A DNA stretch of 59,807 nucleotides from a virus: IMG/VR virus record IMGVR_UViG_3300028883_000009, positions 1 through 59,807 of that record, one strand, 5' to 3'. This document shows positions 28,528-39,200 of this stretch, one piece after another. The notes under the pieces are model-generated. The model was not told where the DNA came from and ran no database searches. It saw only the letters and a list, made by a program, of their open reading frames with translations. Within the stretch, counting starts at the first letter, position 1. The number at the start of each line of letters is the position of its first letter. Position numbers and translations under genes: made by a program.

Positions 28528-28844
28528 TCTTCTGCCGGTAATACAGTTGTTTGTTTTGTGTCTGACGGGTTTATCTCGTACTGAAGTGCTCCCGATGTGG
28601 CTACTTCCTTCCCTAGTCCAAAGACAGTTTTGAGGAAATCCGTAATCGAAAAAGGTTTGGTCGTGTCGTTTATGGTGCTTACGCCCGATACCGTACCGTT
28701 GTCAAACGTCATGTCAAAGCGGGTTCCGGTACCCTGAAACTGTACGGGTCTGTTCATGGAATCGTACTGTACATGAACCGTGAACTTCGGCGCACAAGAT
28801 ACAAAGACCGCCAGTAATACACATATGGTGAGGGTTTTATACAT
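28524..28844 (-). CDS. Lipoprotein, possible o-spanin
   Basis: A 106-residue product. Residues 1-17 (MYKTLTICVLLAVFVSC) are a lipoprotein signal with the lipobox ending VSC. The mature part is polar. It is in the lysis region, after the transglutaminase-like gene, so it could be an outer-membrane spanin or an exclusion lipoprotein. o-Spanins are usually shorter and Pro-rich, so this is uncertain. Confidence 0.55.
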   Translation of the reverse strand: MYKTLTICVLLAVFVSCAPKFTVHVQYDSMNRPVQFQGTGTRFDMTFDNGTVSGVSTINDTTKPFSITDFLKTVFGLGKEVATSGALQYEINPSDTKQTTVLPAEE

Positions 28845-28867
28845 GGTTGCTCCTGTAGGTAAGAAAT

Positions 28868-29401
28868 TTACGGGGTGACAACGCTCTGAATGAACATCTC
28901 GGTGTCCATCATTATAATGTGTGTGCTGCCCAGTCGTCTTGCCCAGTCGTCACCGTCCATATCGGTCATAGAGCCGTTACTCCACATAACGTTGTCAAGG
29001 TCACGGTACACGAAATGCCACTTGGTCTTATAATTTTGCATCTGCCCATTTCGTAACTGCACGAAATCGTAGATGTCACCACCACGGATTATCTCGTAAA
29101 GCAGCAGACAGAAGTCTTCGCAGTCCCCGTACCCCTCGATTATCATCACCCACGGGGGTTTGGCGTGGTCAACTTTTTCCGAACGGTACTTGATACCCCC
29201 CAGGGCGTTTTCAAGAGCCTTTGCCCCGTGATTAATATATGTCTGTCGTAGGATTGCGAGTTTTTCAAGGGCTTCTTGTTTGCGGGACTGATATTTAATG
29301 CCGTAGTACATCTCGTAGGCACTGGTGATGTTTCGCCATGCCTGAAAAATAGCGGCAAGGGCAAGCTCGTTTGGGTCAAGCAGGTTTATGTTGTCTCGCA
29401 T
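28868..29401 (-). CDS. Transglutaminase-like Cys protease-type protein
   Basis: A 177-residue product. IIEGYGDCEDFCLLLYEII (Cys in GDCEDF) and KTKWHFVYRD (His) followed by NVMWSNGSM match the Cys-His-Asn/Asp order of bacterial transglutaminase-like cysteine peptidases. The N-terminus is helical. It lies with other papain-like genes, and may act on wall or cell-surface targets. Confidence 0.65.
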   Translation of the reverse strand: MRDNINLLDPNELALAAIFQAWRNITSAYEMYYGIKYQSRKQEALEKLAILRQTYINHGAKALENALGGIKYRSEKVDHAKPPWVMIIEGYGDCEDFCLLLYEIIRGGDIYDFVQLRNGQMQNYKTKWHFVYRDLDNVMWSNGSMTDMDGDDWARRLGSTHIIMMDTEMFIQSVVTP

Positions 29402-29437
29402 ATTTATCCTTTACTTTTAAGCGGGTTTGGGTTGAAA

Positions 29438-29965
29438 TTACCTTTGCTTTTGCACAATAATTTGCGTTAACTCCCCACCCAACCATTCGGGCAAATCACC
29501 GGGGCGTGGTGTCTTCTTGCGGGGTCTGACATATCCGCAAAGTATCATCTCGTCAAAGACAAATTCAGAGCAGATGTAGTTTGACGCATCGTGGTTGATG
29601 CGACCGAGCATGTTGAGGAAAAGACCCTTGTAGTCATATCCTTTTGTGATGGAGCATTTGTGAAGGGCATCGGCAAGGATTATGGTTCTCTGTGCGTGGG
29701 AAAGCGGAACAGACAAATGAAAGACATTGCCTTTATATCCCCTGCTTCGTTCAGAAAGTGCCGTGAGTTTCAGACCGTGTGTCAGGGCTTCTATGAGGTA
29801 CACCCTTTCGGCAAGTGCCTTGTCGTGGAACCGCACTACCAACGAGGCGTGACTGTATTTCGACCACAGCCTGATTGCCCTGCTGATAATGCCACTTCCC
29901 TGCCACAAAATGCAGTCACCCGTCTGAATGGTGGGGCGTAGTTCATTGTACGTTTTTTTGGTCAC
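29438..29965 (-). CDS. Permuted papain-like (YiiX/NlpC-type) hydrolase
   Basis: A 175-residue product from a GTG at 29965. GDCILWQGSGIISRAIRLWS starts the fold, SKYSHASLVVRF holds the His, and NYICSEFVFDEMIL the Cys, in the permuted order His then Cys. Members hydrolyse peptide or acyl bonds in cell walls or lipids. In a lysis-region neighbourhood a wall role is plausible. It overlaps the upstream gene by 23 bases. Confidence 0.7.
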   Translation of the reverse strand: MTKKTYNELRPTIQTGDCILWQGSGIISRAIRLWSKYSHASLVVRFHDKALAERVYLIEALTHGLKLTALSERSRGYKGNVFHLSVPLSHAQRTIILADALHKCSITKGYDYKGLFLNMLGRINHDASNYICSEFVFDEMILCGYVRPRKKTPRPGDLPEWLGGELTQIIVQKQR

Positions 29966-30167
29966 TTATCTTCAACCTGTACGTGTTTCGTATCTTGTCG
30001 ATTTCGCCGGGGTAGCGTTCGTGGATGGTGATTTCAAGGTCAACGTCTAGGTATTGCGTGTCTTCACAGTTCTTCTCTGCCAACCTGTCAAGCTCGTTAA
30101 GCGTAGCGTCATAGGCTTTTTGTGCAAGTCTGCCTGTCAATTCGGGGAGTCTGTCAAAAATACTCAT
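29943..30167 (-). CDS. Hypothetical protein
   Basis: A 74-residue product (MSIFDRLPELTGRLAQKAYD), helical first and beta second. ATGA-coupled to the spanin-like gene above. Function unknown. Confidence 0.55.
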   Translation of the reverse strand: MSIFDRLPELTGRLAQKAYDATLNELDRLAEKNCEDTQYLDVDLEITIHERYPGEIDKIRNTYRLKISDQKNVQ

Positions 30168-30442
30168 TTTTCTATCTTGTCTATCTCTCGCTGGCAGTCG
30201 AGTTTAACGTCTTTCATAGCGGCAAGGATTTCACGTTTCATGTTTTGTATTTCCGCCTTGAACTGCCTTACATCTTCTCGGTATTCTTTTTGGTCAACCT
30301 TGCTGATTTCTTGAGCCGCTATTGCCTCGTCCTGCGACCTGTTCCACGACACCATATAGAGAAGCACCGTGAAAATAACCGCTATTATCGCCGCAGTACC
30401 ACCGATTTTTCTCCACCCGTTGCCGTTCGTCCCGTTTGCCAT
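30164..30442 (-). CDS. Membrane-anchored coiled coil, Rz-like i-spanin candidate
   Basis: A 92-residue product. Residues about 14-33 (GTAAIIAVIFTVLLYMVS) form one membrane helix, followed by a long periplasmic coiled coil (KVDQKEYREDVRQFKAEIQN). This N-in anchor plus coiled coil is the layout of inner-membrane spanins, and it directly follows the endolysin gene. A holin is the alternative. Confidence 0.6.
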   Translation of the reverse strand: MANGTNGNGWRKIGGTAAIIAVIFTVLLYMVSWNRSQDEAIAAQEISKVDQKEYREDVRQFKAEIQNMKREILAAMKDVKLDCQREIDKIEK

Positions 30443-30444
30443 TT

Positions 30445-30705
30445 TTATCCCCTTCCCGGTTGAACGTGCAGGTGGTCGCCTTCGTCAAGACACGTTAACC
30501 CTAATCTCGTACACCAGTTTTGAGCGTTTACCTTGTCCTCCTCGGTGTCCCACACAAGGTCAACCGCCATGCCGATTTGATGGAGTGAAAGCGGAACACC
30601 CCCGACTTTCTCGTTGCGTTTCTTGCTGCGAATCCAAGACGTGACACTTACATTACAGTGAATAGCGATACAGCTTATACATTGTAAAAATTCAGTCTGT
30701 TTCAT
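30445..30705 (-). CDS. Endolysin, M15-type peptidase
   Basis: An 86-residue enzyme that would cut peptidoglycan cross-links. SLHQIGMAVDLV (S40, H42, D49) and EGDHLHVQ (E75, D77, H78, H80) are the zinc and catalytic motifs of D,D-/L,D-carboxypeptidase-type endolysins. It is short for the family. It has no signal peptide, so it needs a holin. It overlaps the preceding small gene by 14 bases. Confidence 0.82.
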   Translation of the reverse strand: MKQTEFLQCISCIAIHCNVSVTSWIRSKKRNEKVGGVPLSLHQIGMAVDLVWDTEEDKVNAQNWCTRLGLTCLDEGDHLHVQPGRG

Positions 30706-30871
30706 TTTTTAATTCCCCTAACCATTCTTCCAAATCTTCCCACGTTGCCCTCAACTGCCCACGGGAATAGTCGCTTATCCCCTTCTTGTGGCAACGGTTG
30801 CAGTAATACATCTGCTTCAGGATGATATTTCTGATTTTGTGCTCAATCATGTTTAATTCATCTGATGTCAT
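30692..30871 (-). CDS. Small zinc-binding protein before endolysin
   Basis: A 59-residue product (MTSDELNMIEHKIRNIILKQ) with YYCNRCHKKG. Its start overlaps the upstream stop (ATGA) and its end overlaps the endolysin start. Function unknown. Confidence 0.6.
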   Translation of the reverse strand: MTSDELNMIEHKIRNIILKQMYYCNRCHKKGISDYSRGQLRATWEDLEEWLGELKNETD

Positions 30872-31338
30872 ATGTGTGCATCATAAAGCCGTGTGTACGG
30901 CGTGTTACCATCGTTTATCTTTACCACCCCATCGGTGCAGAGACAGAAGCAAAACTCATGCGCCCATCCTGGTGCCATTCCCCGAATCGTGCAAACAGCG
31001 CAACCTGGAACCGCTGCTTCCAATTTGCTCCTGTACCACCTTGTACTTCGGTTGCAGTCGAAAACGGACTGAGCGTTGTATTTCGGGAGTTGTGGCGGGG
31101 GGCAGTTTGCCTTGATCTCTGCCAACTTCCACTCGACTTCCGCTTGCGGATAGGTAAGGTAAAACGTATCTGCCCTGCCCATTGCCCATTCCACACCCTC
31201 ACTCCACTGAGAAAACACGTACCATTCGCACCAGTATTTTGCCTCTGCCGATGTGATTGACTGAGCGTTGTCATACGTCAGCGGTACGGGTTCAAGAAGG
31301 ACTCGGCCCTTGTGGAATAATGCTTTCCAAAGGTTCAT
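30868..31338 (-). CDS. Possible transglutaminase-like protein
   Basis: A 156-residue product (MNLWKALFHKGRVLLEPVPL). The end has CAVCTIRGMAPGWAHEFCFC then DGVVKINDG, which resembles the His-containing half of transglutaminase/papain-like folds, but a matching catalytic Cys is uncertain. ATGA-coupled to the tail-fibre gene. Confidence 0.5.
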   Translation of the reverse strand: MNLWKALFHKGRVLLEPVPLTYDNAQSITSAEAKYWCEWYVFSQWSEGVEWAMGRADTFYLTYPQAEVEWKLAEIKANCPPPQLPKYNAQSVFDCNRSTRWYRSKLEAAVPGCAVCTIRGMAPGWAHEFCFCLCTDGVVKINDGNTPYTRLYDAHI

Positions 31339-32714
31339 TTTTCAACCACCTTTGGCGTACATTCACAGTTTTCAAGTGCTCCAACTCTGCCTATCAGATC
31401 ATTTATCTGCTGTTGCTGAGTTAGGTTCTGATTGAGTAGGGCTGTTTTGTCGGCTTGAAGTTGATCAACTTTGTCTGATAACTGTTGAACAGCTTTAAAA
31501 AGGACTGGAACAAGTTCTGCCTTCGCTATACCATAGTATGTTTCATTATCATTATTGACTGTTTCGAACATTCGTTTAGGGATAAATGTTGATATTGCTT
31601 TGGGGTAAAATTCCAAAACATCTTGTGCCACAAACCCTGTGCGATTATCTGTACCGGCTTCTGTATAATCGGACACTTTTATTTTCTTAACTAAATCAAG
31701 CCCATCAATCCCTGTATCTCGGATGTTATCTTTTAACCTTTCATCCGATGAATCAACAAGTTGAAAAGTACCACCATTATTTTCGATGTATCCCACAGAG
31801 TTTCCATCACCATCAAATGCATAAAAATACAATGTTTGACCACTTCCATTATCAGCCCCCGCTTGTACCTCAATGCCGTAACGATTAGCATTGTTGCCAT
31901 CATTAAAAAACCTACCAACATAATCAGATTCAGCGTTGTCAACTACATCTAGTGCATTTCCTGGACTCGCAGTACCTATGCCTACGTTGCCAGTATCGCC
32001 TTCAACAACAAGTTTACTAGTATCCACCGTGAAATCATCCCCGGCATCACTCCCCAAATCAACATTCACACTCGTGTCAGCGTCACTCGCAATCGTGGCA
32101 AGGGAAATCTTTCGCACATCTACAATATCCTTGTCGTTTATGTCTATGCCATCGTTGAAGGTCTGTGTGACGGTGAAGGCATTAGCCACATCGTTCTTTG
32201 TGGTGTCGGCATCGTAGGCTTGAACCGTTACACCAAGATCGGCATTTTCCAGCACCATTGAGGTGGTGGCACTTATCATGTCAAGGTTGTCTGTGCTAAC
32301 ATCTGAAGCACCAAGAACCTTGCCCGTGCTGTCAATGTATGCCACGGTGTTGGTGTTTGCACCGGTTAGGGTGACGCCTACGTGGGTGGGTGAATCCGTG
32401 GTTGCCATTCCCTGATCTTGCCCGTCAAGATGTGCAAGTTCTGCTGAAGAAACCGCCGTTCCTGTTATCTTGCCGGTAGCATCTGTAATGAGGGCAGAAC
32501 CCTTTGTGAGATATGTCATGCTCGGCTGTACCTGAAACGTCCATGCCCCCGTTACCGATTCATCTTGTGACAGGTTCCCGTACTGTGTGTGGTCATCATC
32601 GGTCAATCCGTCAAGCGCACCGTGATCCGTCTTGCCGACAGGTTTCACCCGCACAGCATCGGCAGTTGACACCATGAAAAGCAGGATTAGAAATGCGTAT
32701 AATATCTTTTTCAT
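31335..32714 (-). CDS. Tail fibre/spike with S74 chaperone and signal peptide
   Basis: A 459-residue product from the ATG at 32714. Residues 1-20 (MKKILYAFLILLFMVSTADA) look like a Sec signal. The body has fibre-type repeats (GALDGLTDDDHTQYGN, then VTLTGANTNTVAYIDSTGKV). From about residue 320 comes the peptidase S74 chaperone: DSSDERLKDNI, GLDLVKKIKVSDY, TGFVAQDV, then a coiled coil. S74 domains fold trimeric fibres and cut themselves off at the Ser. A secretion signal on such a protein is unusual. Confidence 0.8.
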   Translation of the reverse strand: MKKILYAFLILLFMVSTADAVRVKPVGKTDHGALDGLTDDDHTQYGNLSQDESVTGAWTFQVQPSMTYLTKGSALITDATGKITGTAVSSAELAHLDGQDQGMATTDSPTHVGVTLTGANTNTVAYIDSTGKVLGASDVSTDNLDMISATTSMVLENADLGVTVQAYDADTTKNDVANAFTVTQTFNDGIDINDKDIVDVRKISLATIASDADTSVNVDLGSDAGDDFTVDTSKLVVEGDTGNVGIGTASPGNALDVVDNAESDYVGRFFNDGNNANRYGIEVQAGADNGSGQTLYFYAFDGDGNSVGYIENNGGTFQLVDSSDERLKDNIRDTGIDGLDLVKKIKVSDYTEAGTDNRTGFVAQDVLEFYPKAISTFIPKRMFETVNNDNETYYGIAKAELVPVLFKAVQQLSDKVDQLQADKTALLNQNLTQQQQINDLIGRVGALENCECTPKVVEK

Positions 32715-32724
32715 GTTTTCCCCC

Positions 32725-33201
32725 TTACTGCACCGCATGGATTATCATTTCAAGCAGCATTACGCCGGTGTTGGTGTTCGTGTCGTCATTCTTAATCTTC
32801 ACACCAATATCGTCTGTTGTGCTGTTGTCACGGTTCATGTAAATCAGGTTCAGGTCGTTGTCAGACATGGAACGGTTAATGCCGTCATAGTCATATATCT
32901 CGTACACACTGCCCTCGTAACTGCCCGATGTTTTGGTATAGATGCTCAAATCATAATCATCGGAATATGAAGACGTGGGACAGGCAATGGAGATGTAGTC
33001 AATCATGCCCTTCTGAAACGGCAAATCAATTGTCTGTAAATCACCCGTTGTGTTTGACTGAACAGAGGGGATGTAGGTCTGAATAACGTACACCTTGTCA
33101 AGCACCCTTAGTATGTCTGTGTCTGCCGGTGTTAACGTTCCCCCGAAACACACGCCGCACATGAACAGAAAAACCGTTATGCTGATTAGTAACTTCTTCA
33201 T
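32725..33201 (-). CDS. Exported protein with signal peptide
   Basis: A 158-residue product. Residues 1-20 (MKKLLISITVFLFMCGVCFG) are a signal peptide. The mature part is beta-rich (YISIACPTSSYSDDYDLSIY). It lies between the ejection protein and the tail fibre and is one of five such proteins. Function unknown; surface or virion protein. Confidence 0.7.
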   Translation of the reverse strand: MKKLLISITVFLFMCGVCFGGTLTPADTDILRVLDKVYVIQTYIPSVQSNTTGDLQTIDLPFQKGMIDYISIACPTSSYSDDYDLSIYTKTSGSYEGSVYEIYDYDGINRSMSDNDLNLIYMNRDNSTTDDIGVKIKNDDTNTNTGVMLLEMIIHAVQ

Positions 33202-33220
33202 TTATCTTCCTCCCTTTGCT

Positions 33221-33271
33221 TAAAATAAAAAGACCACGCCTATTGAAAGACGTGGCCTTAATGCGTGGTCT
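33221..33271 (-). terminator. Terminator after polyvalent protein gene
   Basis: On the minus strand AGACCACGC (33271-33263) pairs with GCGTGGTCT (33239-33231), followed by a T-rich run (33230-33221). It separates the ejection genes from the fibre and lysis unit. Confidence 0.8.
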
Positions 33272-33295
33272 AGCTAAATTATATTTAATTTTGTG

Positions 33296-36200
33296 TTATG
33301 CTATGTTGCCGAGTAATGTATTGCCCCTGTATCCGTATCGTGGTCGTTTGGGTCTGGCACGGGGTCTGACACGACCACGGGACTTTTTCTTCTTCTTTTG
33401 AGATTCCTTTAGAAGTTCATAAAAAGATTCCTTTTCACCACCCTTAATCTTTTCAAATGAAACACTAGCGGCATCATCTTTGCTTTTTATGTATTGCTCT
33501 GCCAGGTCAAAGGCGTGTTTCATTTCTTCTTCACTAAGTTTGTTTTCAACTTGTTTTTTTAGGTTCTCAACCCTTGTCTTAAATTCACTTGAAAGCTCGA
33601 TATATCTATCTAAATCCTTTGGTGAACTTGCCCGTAACGATTTGGTGAAATCAGACTTTAGAGATTGAAGTTTATATATCACCCTTCTTTCAACGGGGTT
33701 TCTCTGATACATAAAGACAAAAGGCCATATGGCAAAATCCCATATCTTATCAGAATTTTTATAAAGAGCCTTTGCCGCTTCCTTTTGTGTCGTTTCCGGT
33801 TCGTCAACAAGAGGTTTGGTTATCTTGACTATTTCGCCAAAAGCATAACGGGAGAAGTCCAACAACTGTATTGGCAATGGGTTAAACGGGTTTGTGATCT
33901 GCCCCCCGCCCGTTCTTTCGTTCTTGGCTATATTGATAGCAATTTTATAGACAGGGTGCATTAAATAAGATAAACCCTTAAACTCCTGTTCCCCGATTGA
34001 CATATCATCCCGCTTTTTAAGAAACCAGTAGTAGTATTTCAGGGGAAGGTTCGCCGGGTGTGAGAAGGTAACAACAACTTCCTTTTCCCCATCGTCTGTC
34101 TGCACTCGCTTTACATACTTTCTGCCCCACTGGTCATCATCCCATCCGTTCATTTTCATTAACAGGTCAACACCTATATTAATCCCGGCAGTTGTCAGTA
34201 GAGCACCGGCATAGGCAAGGTGTTTTCTATCAACGTTAGTCATTCTGCCGGTAAACGCTTTGCCTAATGTTTTGGGCAGTTTGAAAGCACTTTCAAGCAT
34301 TTTCCCGTAAAACTTGCCCATACAAATTTGAAATGTGGGGGTGAAAAACAGTTTATTGAGAATCTTTCTCGTTTTGGGTGGAACACTTGCATAGTCTGCG
34401 TGTGCCTGTGCCGCTACTTGTGCTGCATCCCTTGCGCTATACCCCTTGTCTCTGAGATATTCGTATGTTGTAAACCTAACATATTTATCTCCCTCCCACG
34501 CAAAATGCCATGACAGGTTGTAGACGTCTTTTATAAGATTTGTCGGGTTGTACCATTTCCCCACATGGTTCTTTATAACACCAACAAGATTTTTGCTTTC
34601 CTTAACGTCTGCCAACTGGTTTTTGAAATGGTTTAACGGGTTGTCGTACGGGGTTGAAAGCAGTCCGTTTTCAATCGCTTCATAATATCTCTTGCCCCGC
34701 TGATTTACGGTCTTTATGCCACGGTAAATATCTTTTCCCACCTTGTATGGGTTGAGCGTTCTCAATCCCCTTATCATCACACCCTGAACAACGTCATACA
34801 TGGGCATAATAACGGGGTTGTAAAACTGAAACATCTTTGCCGTGCTCATAAACACACCAATAACGTTTTCTTCACCCTTGAGCATTGACATATAATCTTG
34901 CAGGTATTTGTATGCTACCGGCTGTATGCGGTATTTTCTAAGTGTTGGAAATTCATCACCGGCCTCCACCCAGTCGGGGTGTGTCGGGTTTTCTTTTATT
35001 TTCTCAACCAACCCGTCTTTTATCATGGCATCTTTAATGTCTTTAAATGCCTTCTGTCTGAACACGTACCGGGTTACATACCCAACAGAGTCAATTATAT
35101 TGAACCGTTGTTCTGCTTCTTCAAGCGTTTTACCGGTTGCTTTTGATATGGTTTCAACAAGGTCGTAGGGGTCAATGGTTTCACGTCCTTTAATTTGACT
35201 AAAACCACCCTGTAAAAGAACCTGTTTGTATGCTTTCGGGTCTGTTCTTTTTAACTCATCAAAGATTGCGCCAAGCGGGATATGTGCATATTCAAGTTGC
35301 CTTAACCGTACAATATCGCCCTTGAGTTTTGATATTTGACTATAGAGTTTATTCTTATCAACTGTTAAGAGTTTTTCATCACGCAGTCTTTCCTTGTGTT
35401 GCTCTATGGTCTGTTCAATTCGTCTGATGTGGCTCCAGGGCCAGAGGTTTTCAAGTACCTCCCATTCCTTTAGGAGTGCTCCCATTTGGTCAAAATATGC
35501 CCGTATCGGTTTTGCCTGCTCCTGTAATTGGTCGAATTTGCCGGGGTGTTTCTTTTTAAACTTCTGTGAATTTGAAGCCACAAAGAGAAGTGCTATCTGA
35601 TCATCTTTCGGCAGTTTTGAATATTCTTTAACAGCGTCTAATGCCCGTTCATCGGCAAGCTGCTTCTTGCTTACCATCGTTTTAAGGGTAAACCCCGTAT
35701 CTTCGGCATCAAGTTTCCTAAACGGTGCTTCAACACTGAATGTTGCCTTTAGTCTGTCAAGCAGGGTTTCTTCATCGGGTATTATCCTGTTTAGGGTTTC
35801 CCGTACTTCTTCTTTTGGTGTTGAATCGTCTTTTAATTGTTGTATGAGCTTCTTTCTTGCCCCTTCAATGGTATCGTCCTTTACACCAAGACTCTCAACC
35901 TTTCCACGTTTTTTATCTATTCTTACAGCCTTAAATCTTGCTTTCTGGTATGGACTGCCACCCTTGTCAGGTATAAACCTGACATTTTCCATATTTCTCA
36001 TTTCCCGGTATGCCTCCACCGCCTTATTAGCGTTTGCCGTGGCAAGACCAACGTTGTCTTTGTACTGTGCCTTCCTGAGAAGGTGGTTTTTCATGTGCTC
36101 TTTAAATTCAACGCCCTTCTTCACCGCTTCTGCTTCAAGTTTTGCCATGAGTTCGAGGAAGGCGTTGTTTTGTGGTGAGTCAACCGCTTCTTTCGTGCTG

Positions 36201-39200
36201 AAACTCGTACCCCCCTCATACGTGACAATCGCATCTTCAACAGGTATGTTTTCGCTTGAGTAGGGTGGTGTCTTTGCCCGTTCTTCTGCGGTCATGTCTG
36301 CACGGGCGGCGGTGTCACGGGCCTCTATTTCACCGGCAAGACGGCGGTAATAAGAATAGGGGTCCATAATATCAGGGTCATTTTCAAGGTCTTTTACAGT
36401 CTGGACAAGAGCATCATATTGCCTTTGCATTTCTTCGTATTCTTTTTGTGTTTCGGCATTGTTTATTCTTTTTCTTGCCTCTCTTAGACCGTTTCTCTTT
36501 ATGTCTTTAAGTGTTTTTTGTTTTACAAGGTCTTTAAAATATATCTTCGGATTAGGACTCCCACCCCTTGCGAACCCCTCTCTCTCCTGTATGGCGTGTT
36601 GGATTTCGTGGAGAAGAATTGTACGCAATTCATCATAGTTTTTTGCTACAACCTTTATGGTTTTACCGTTATATTCGCCGCCACGTTCTTTGCCGAAAAA
36701 CTTATCAATCTCATCACGTATTTTTATACCAACCGGGATTTCTGCTGCTTCGGGATATTGTTTATATAATTCTGGATGGTTTAAAATATGTTTCAGTTTT
36801 ACTCCGGTTTTGCTTGAATCAAGGATTACTTCGCCCGATTTATCAAGATATTCTTTTGCTTCATCTGCTATCTTCGCCTTACTATCATCAATCTCAAACC
36901 GTTCCTTCTTGTCATACTTGCCTTCAAATACCTTCCCGCCCTTCTTTGCTTCTTCAAACGTGGTTGCCTTGCCACCCACAAGCATACCGTGTTCGTTGGA
37001 AATGGCGTTCTTGGCAGACAGGTACAACTGACGTGCGATTCTGCGTACCCTCTCCCACGCCTTGCCGAGTGCTTCGTGCATTGCCTTGTACCACTCGCTG
37101 TACTTTGTCTTGCCGGACTCGTACACATGCCGAGCGAGGGTGTTGAGGTCGTCACCTAGTTCTTCCAACGTCTTCTGAAGGGGTGCTCCTTCAACGTCCA
37201 TTGAAAGACCGATGTGGGGTCGCTCTTTGTAGTAATTGTCTATATCGTTAAGTATTTTACGGGGTGATGTTCCAATATCATATTGGTGCGATTCTGTGTT
37301 TGCAGCATACATATAATCGTCTTTTTCTTTTTGTATCCCACTTGAAAGGTCTAAATAAACCTCACCATTTAAAGACGATATAAGTTGTTGCAGTACCCTT
37401 CTCTGTGCTTGGTTTGGGGCGTTTAAAAGATGGATAGACCCACTATTACCGTCAATCCTTATATTCCCAAGTTGCATAAACTCATACATGTGCAGATCGG
37501 TTGGGGATGATACCTCCCTGTGGTCAAGACTTCTTCTTGATGTGCCACTACCCTGATTTTTCCCCGAAAGGTCAAGCATGGTGCCACGGGGTGTTATATA
37601 TCCGGCAGATTCAAACGACTTTGTTAAACCAAAATATCTTGCTGCTTTCCGCTGTATAGAATCAACTTGTCTTTGAGTATCACTTTTTTGATGTTCACCA
37701 AGTTCAAGAACCTCTTTAAGCGTTTCTCCGTGTTCATCTCCCCAACCATTTTTGCGATGGTCATTGGTTTCCTTAAAAAACTTTTCCCACCTAAAACCAG
37801 AATCTTCACCACCAAAACCCTTCCGCTTCATGCGTGTGGCGATTTTCTTCCACTCCCGTTTTGTAATTCCACCTATGTCTGTTATAACAACATTGCCAGC
37901 ATCGTTTATGTGTGCTTTTTCAGGTTTACTGCTAGGCGGTTCAATCCTCTTACCTTGCTCGTCAACGTACTTTATCGTCAGACCGCCCTTGTCTTTGGAG
38001 TAGTCAATAACAGCGTCTTTCAGCTTGTCAAAGTTGGAGGCGATGCGGGAGGTGGTGGCGGGGATGTTGGGTGTTGCTTTTACTTGTAACTCATCAAATA
38101 TTGGTTTTTGGCCAGTTTTCCGTTCTATCAAGTCTGCCGCTGCATCAAGGTCGCTTGATATGTCATCTTGATATTTTTTAACCCTTCTTGTGATTGCCGC
38201 ATTACTTGACGCTTCTCTGATAACAACACCGTCAAGCCTTTTTTGTTCTTCCGCAACAATGCCCTTGGTTATTTCAGCAAGTTTATCATATAACTGCTTT
38301 GCGTTTTTGTCTGTTATTGCCGTTTCATAACGACCGTATCCAACATGCATCCTTTTAGAGTAGGCGTTCCAAAGCTGTTTCCTTGCACTTATTACTTGTG
38401 TAAGCAGATTACGGTTAATGTCCCATATCTGTTCTTTGGCAATGCGTTCGCCACTCTTGCCCTCTGCAAAATGTGTAACACACTCACTACCAACAGCCAT
38501 TGTCCATTTTTTGTTGTCATTCTGTAACCAATAGTATTTCTTAATGCGATGACCACATAGTTGGCACGTTTCTTCGCCTTGGAACAACGATGGTGCGTTT
38601 TTGTATCCACTCGGAAAATCAAAACTTGGCATCATGGTCATACCACCACCGTCTGTTTCAACAGCTGTTTCACCGCTAACGGGTATAGCTGACCATTCGC
38701 TAATATCCGTTCCCATGTGTTTCATGTTTTCGGATACAGCTTTATCGTAGGACATTCCTATGGGTTTTTCTTTGGTATCAATAGACAACTGTTCTTTCGG
38801 TACGGGTTTCTCAAACTCAAAATCTTCCCCGCCCGTTATGCCTTCTTCCGGCATTTCAGACTGAACAGTTAGGAGGTCTTGCTGTGTGGGTTTCTTCTTT
38901 TGCTTCTTAGCTGATTGCTGCTTTAGGGTAAGGGGTTCTCCTTGGGATTCTTTTTCTATTGCTTCAGCTTCACGTTTCCATTTTGTTTCATCAGAACGAA
39001 ATTCGTCTAATTCTTCGGCCTGGTCGTTGAGCCAATCTCCGAGTTCGTTGACTGTTTCTGAGACTTCTTCTTCGGTAAGAATCCCATTTGCCACGCTTTC
39101 TGCATTAACTTCGCTCTGTACAGATTTTTCATGTGTTCTCGCAGTTTCGTCAACTGCTGTGGCGTTAATTTGTCCTTCATTTATTAACTCCTGCTTGACA

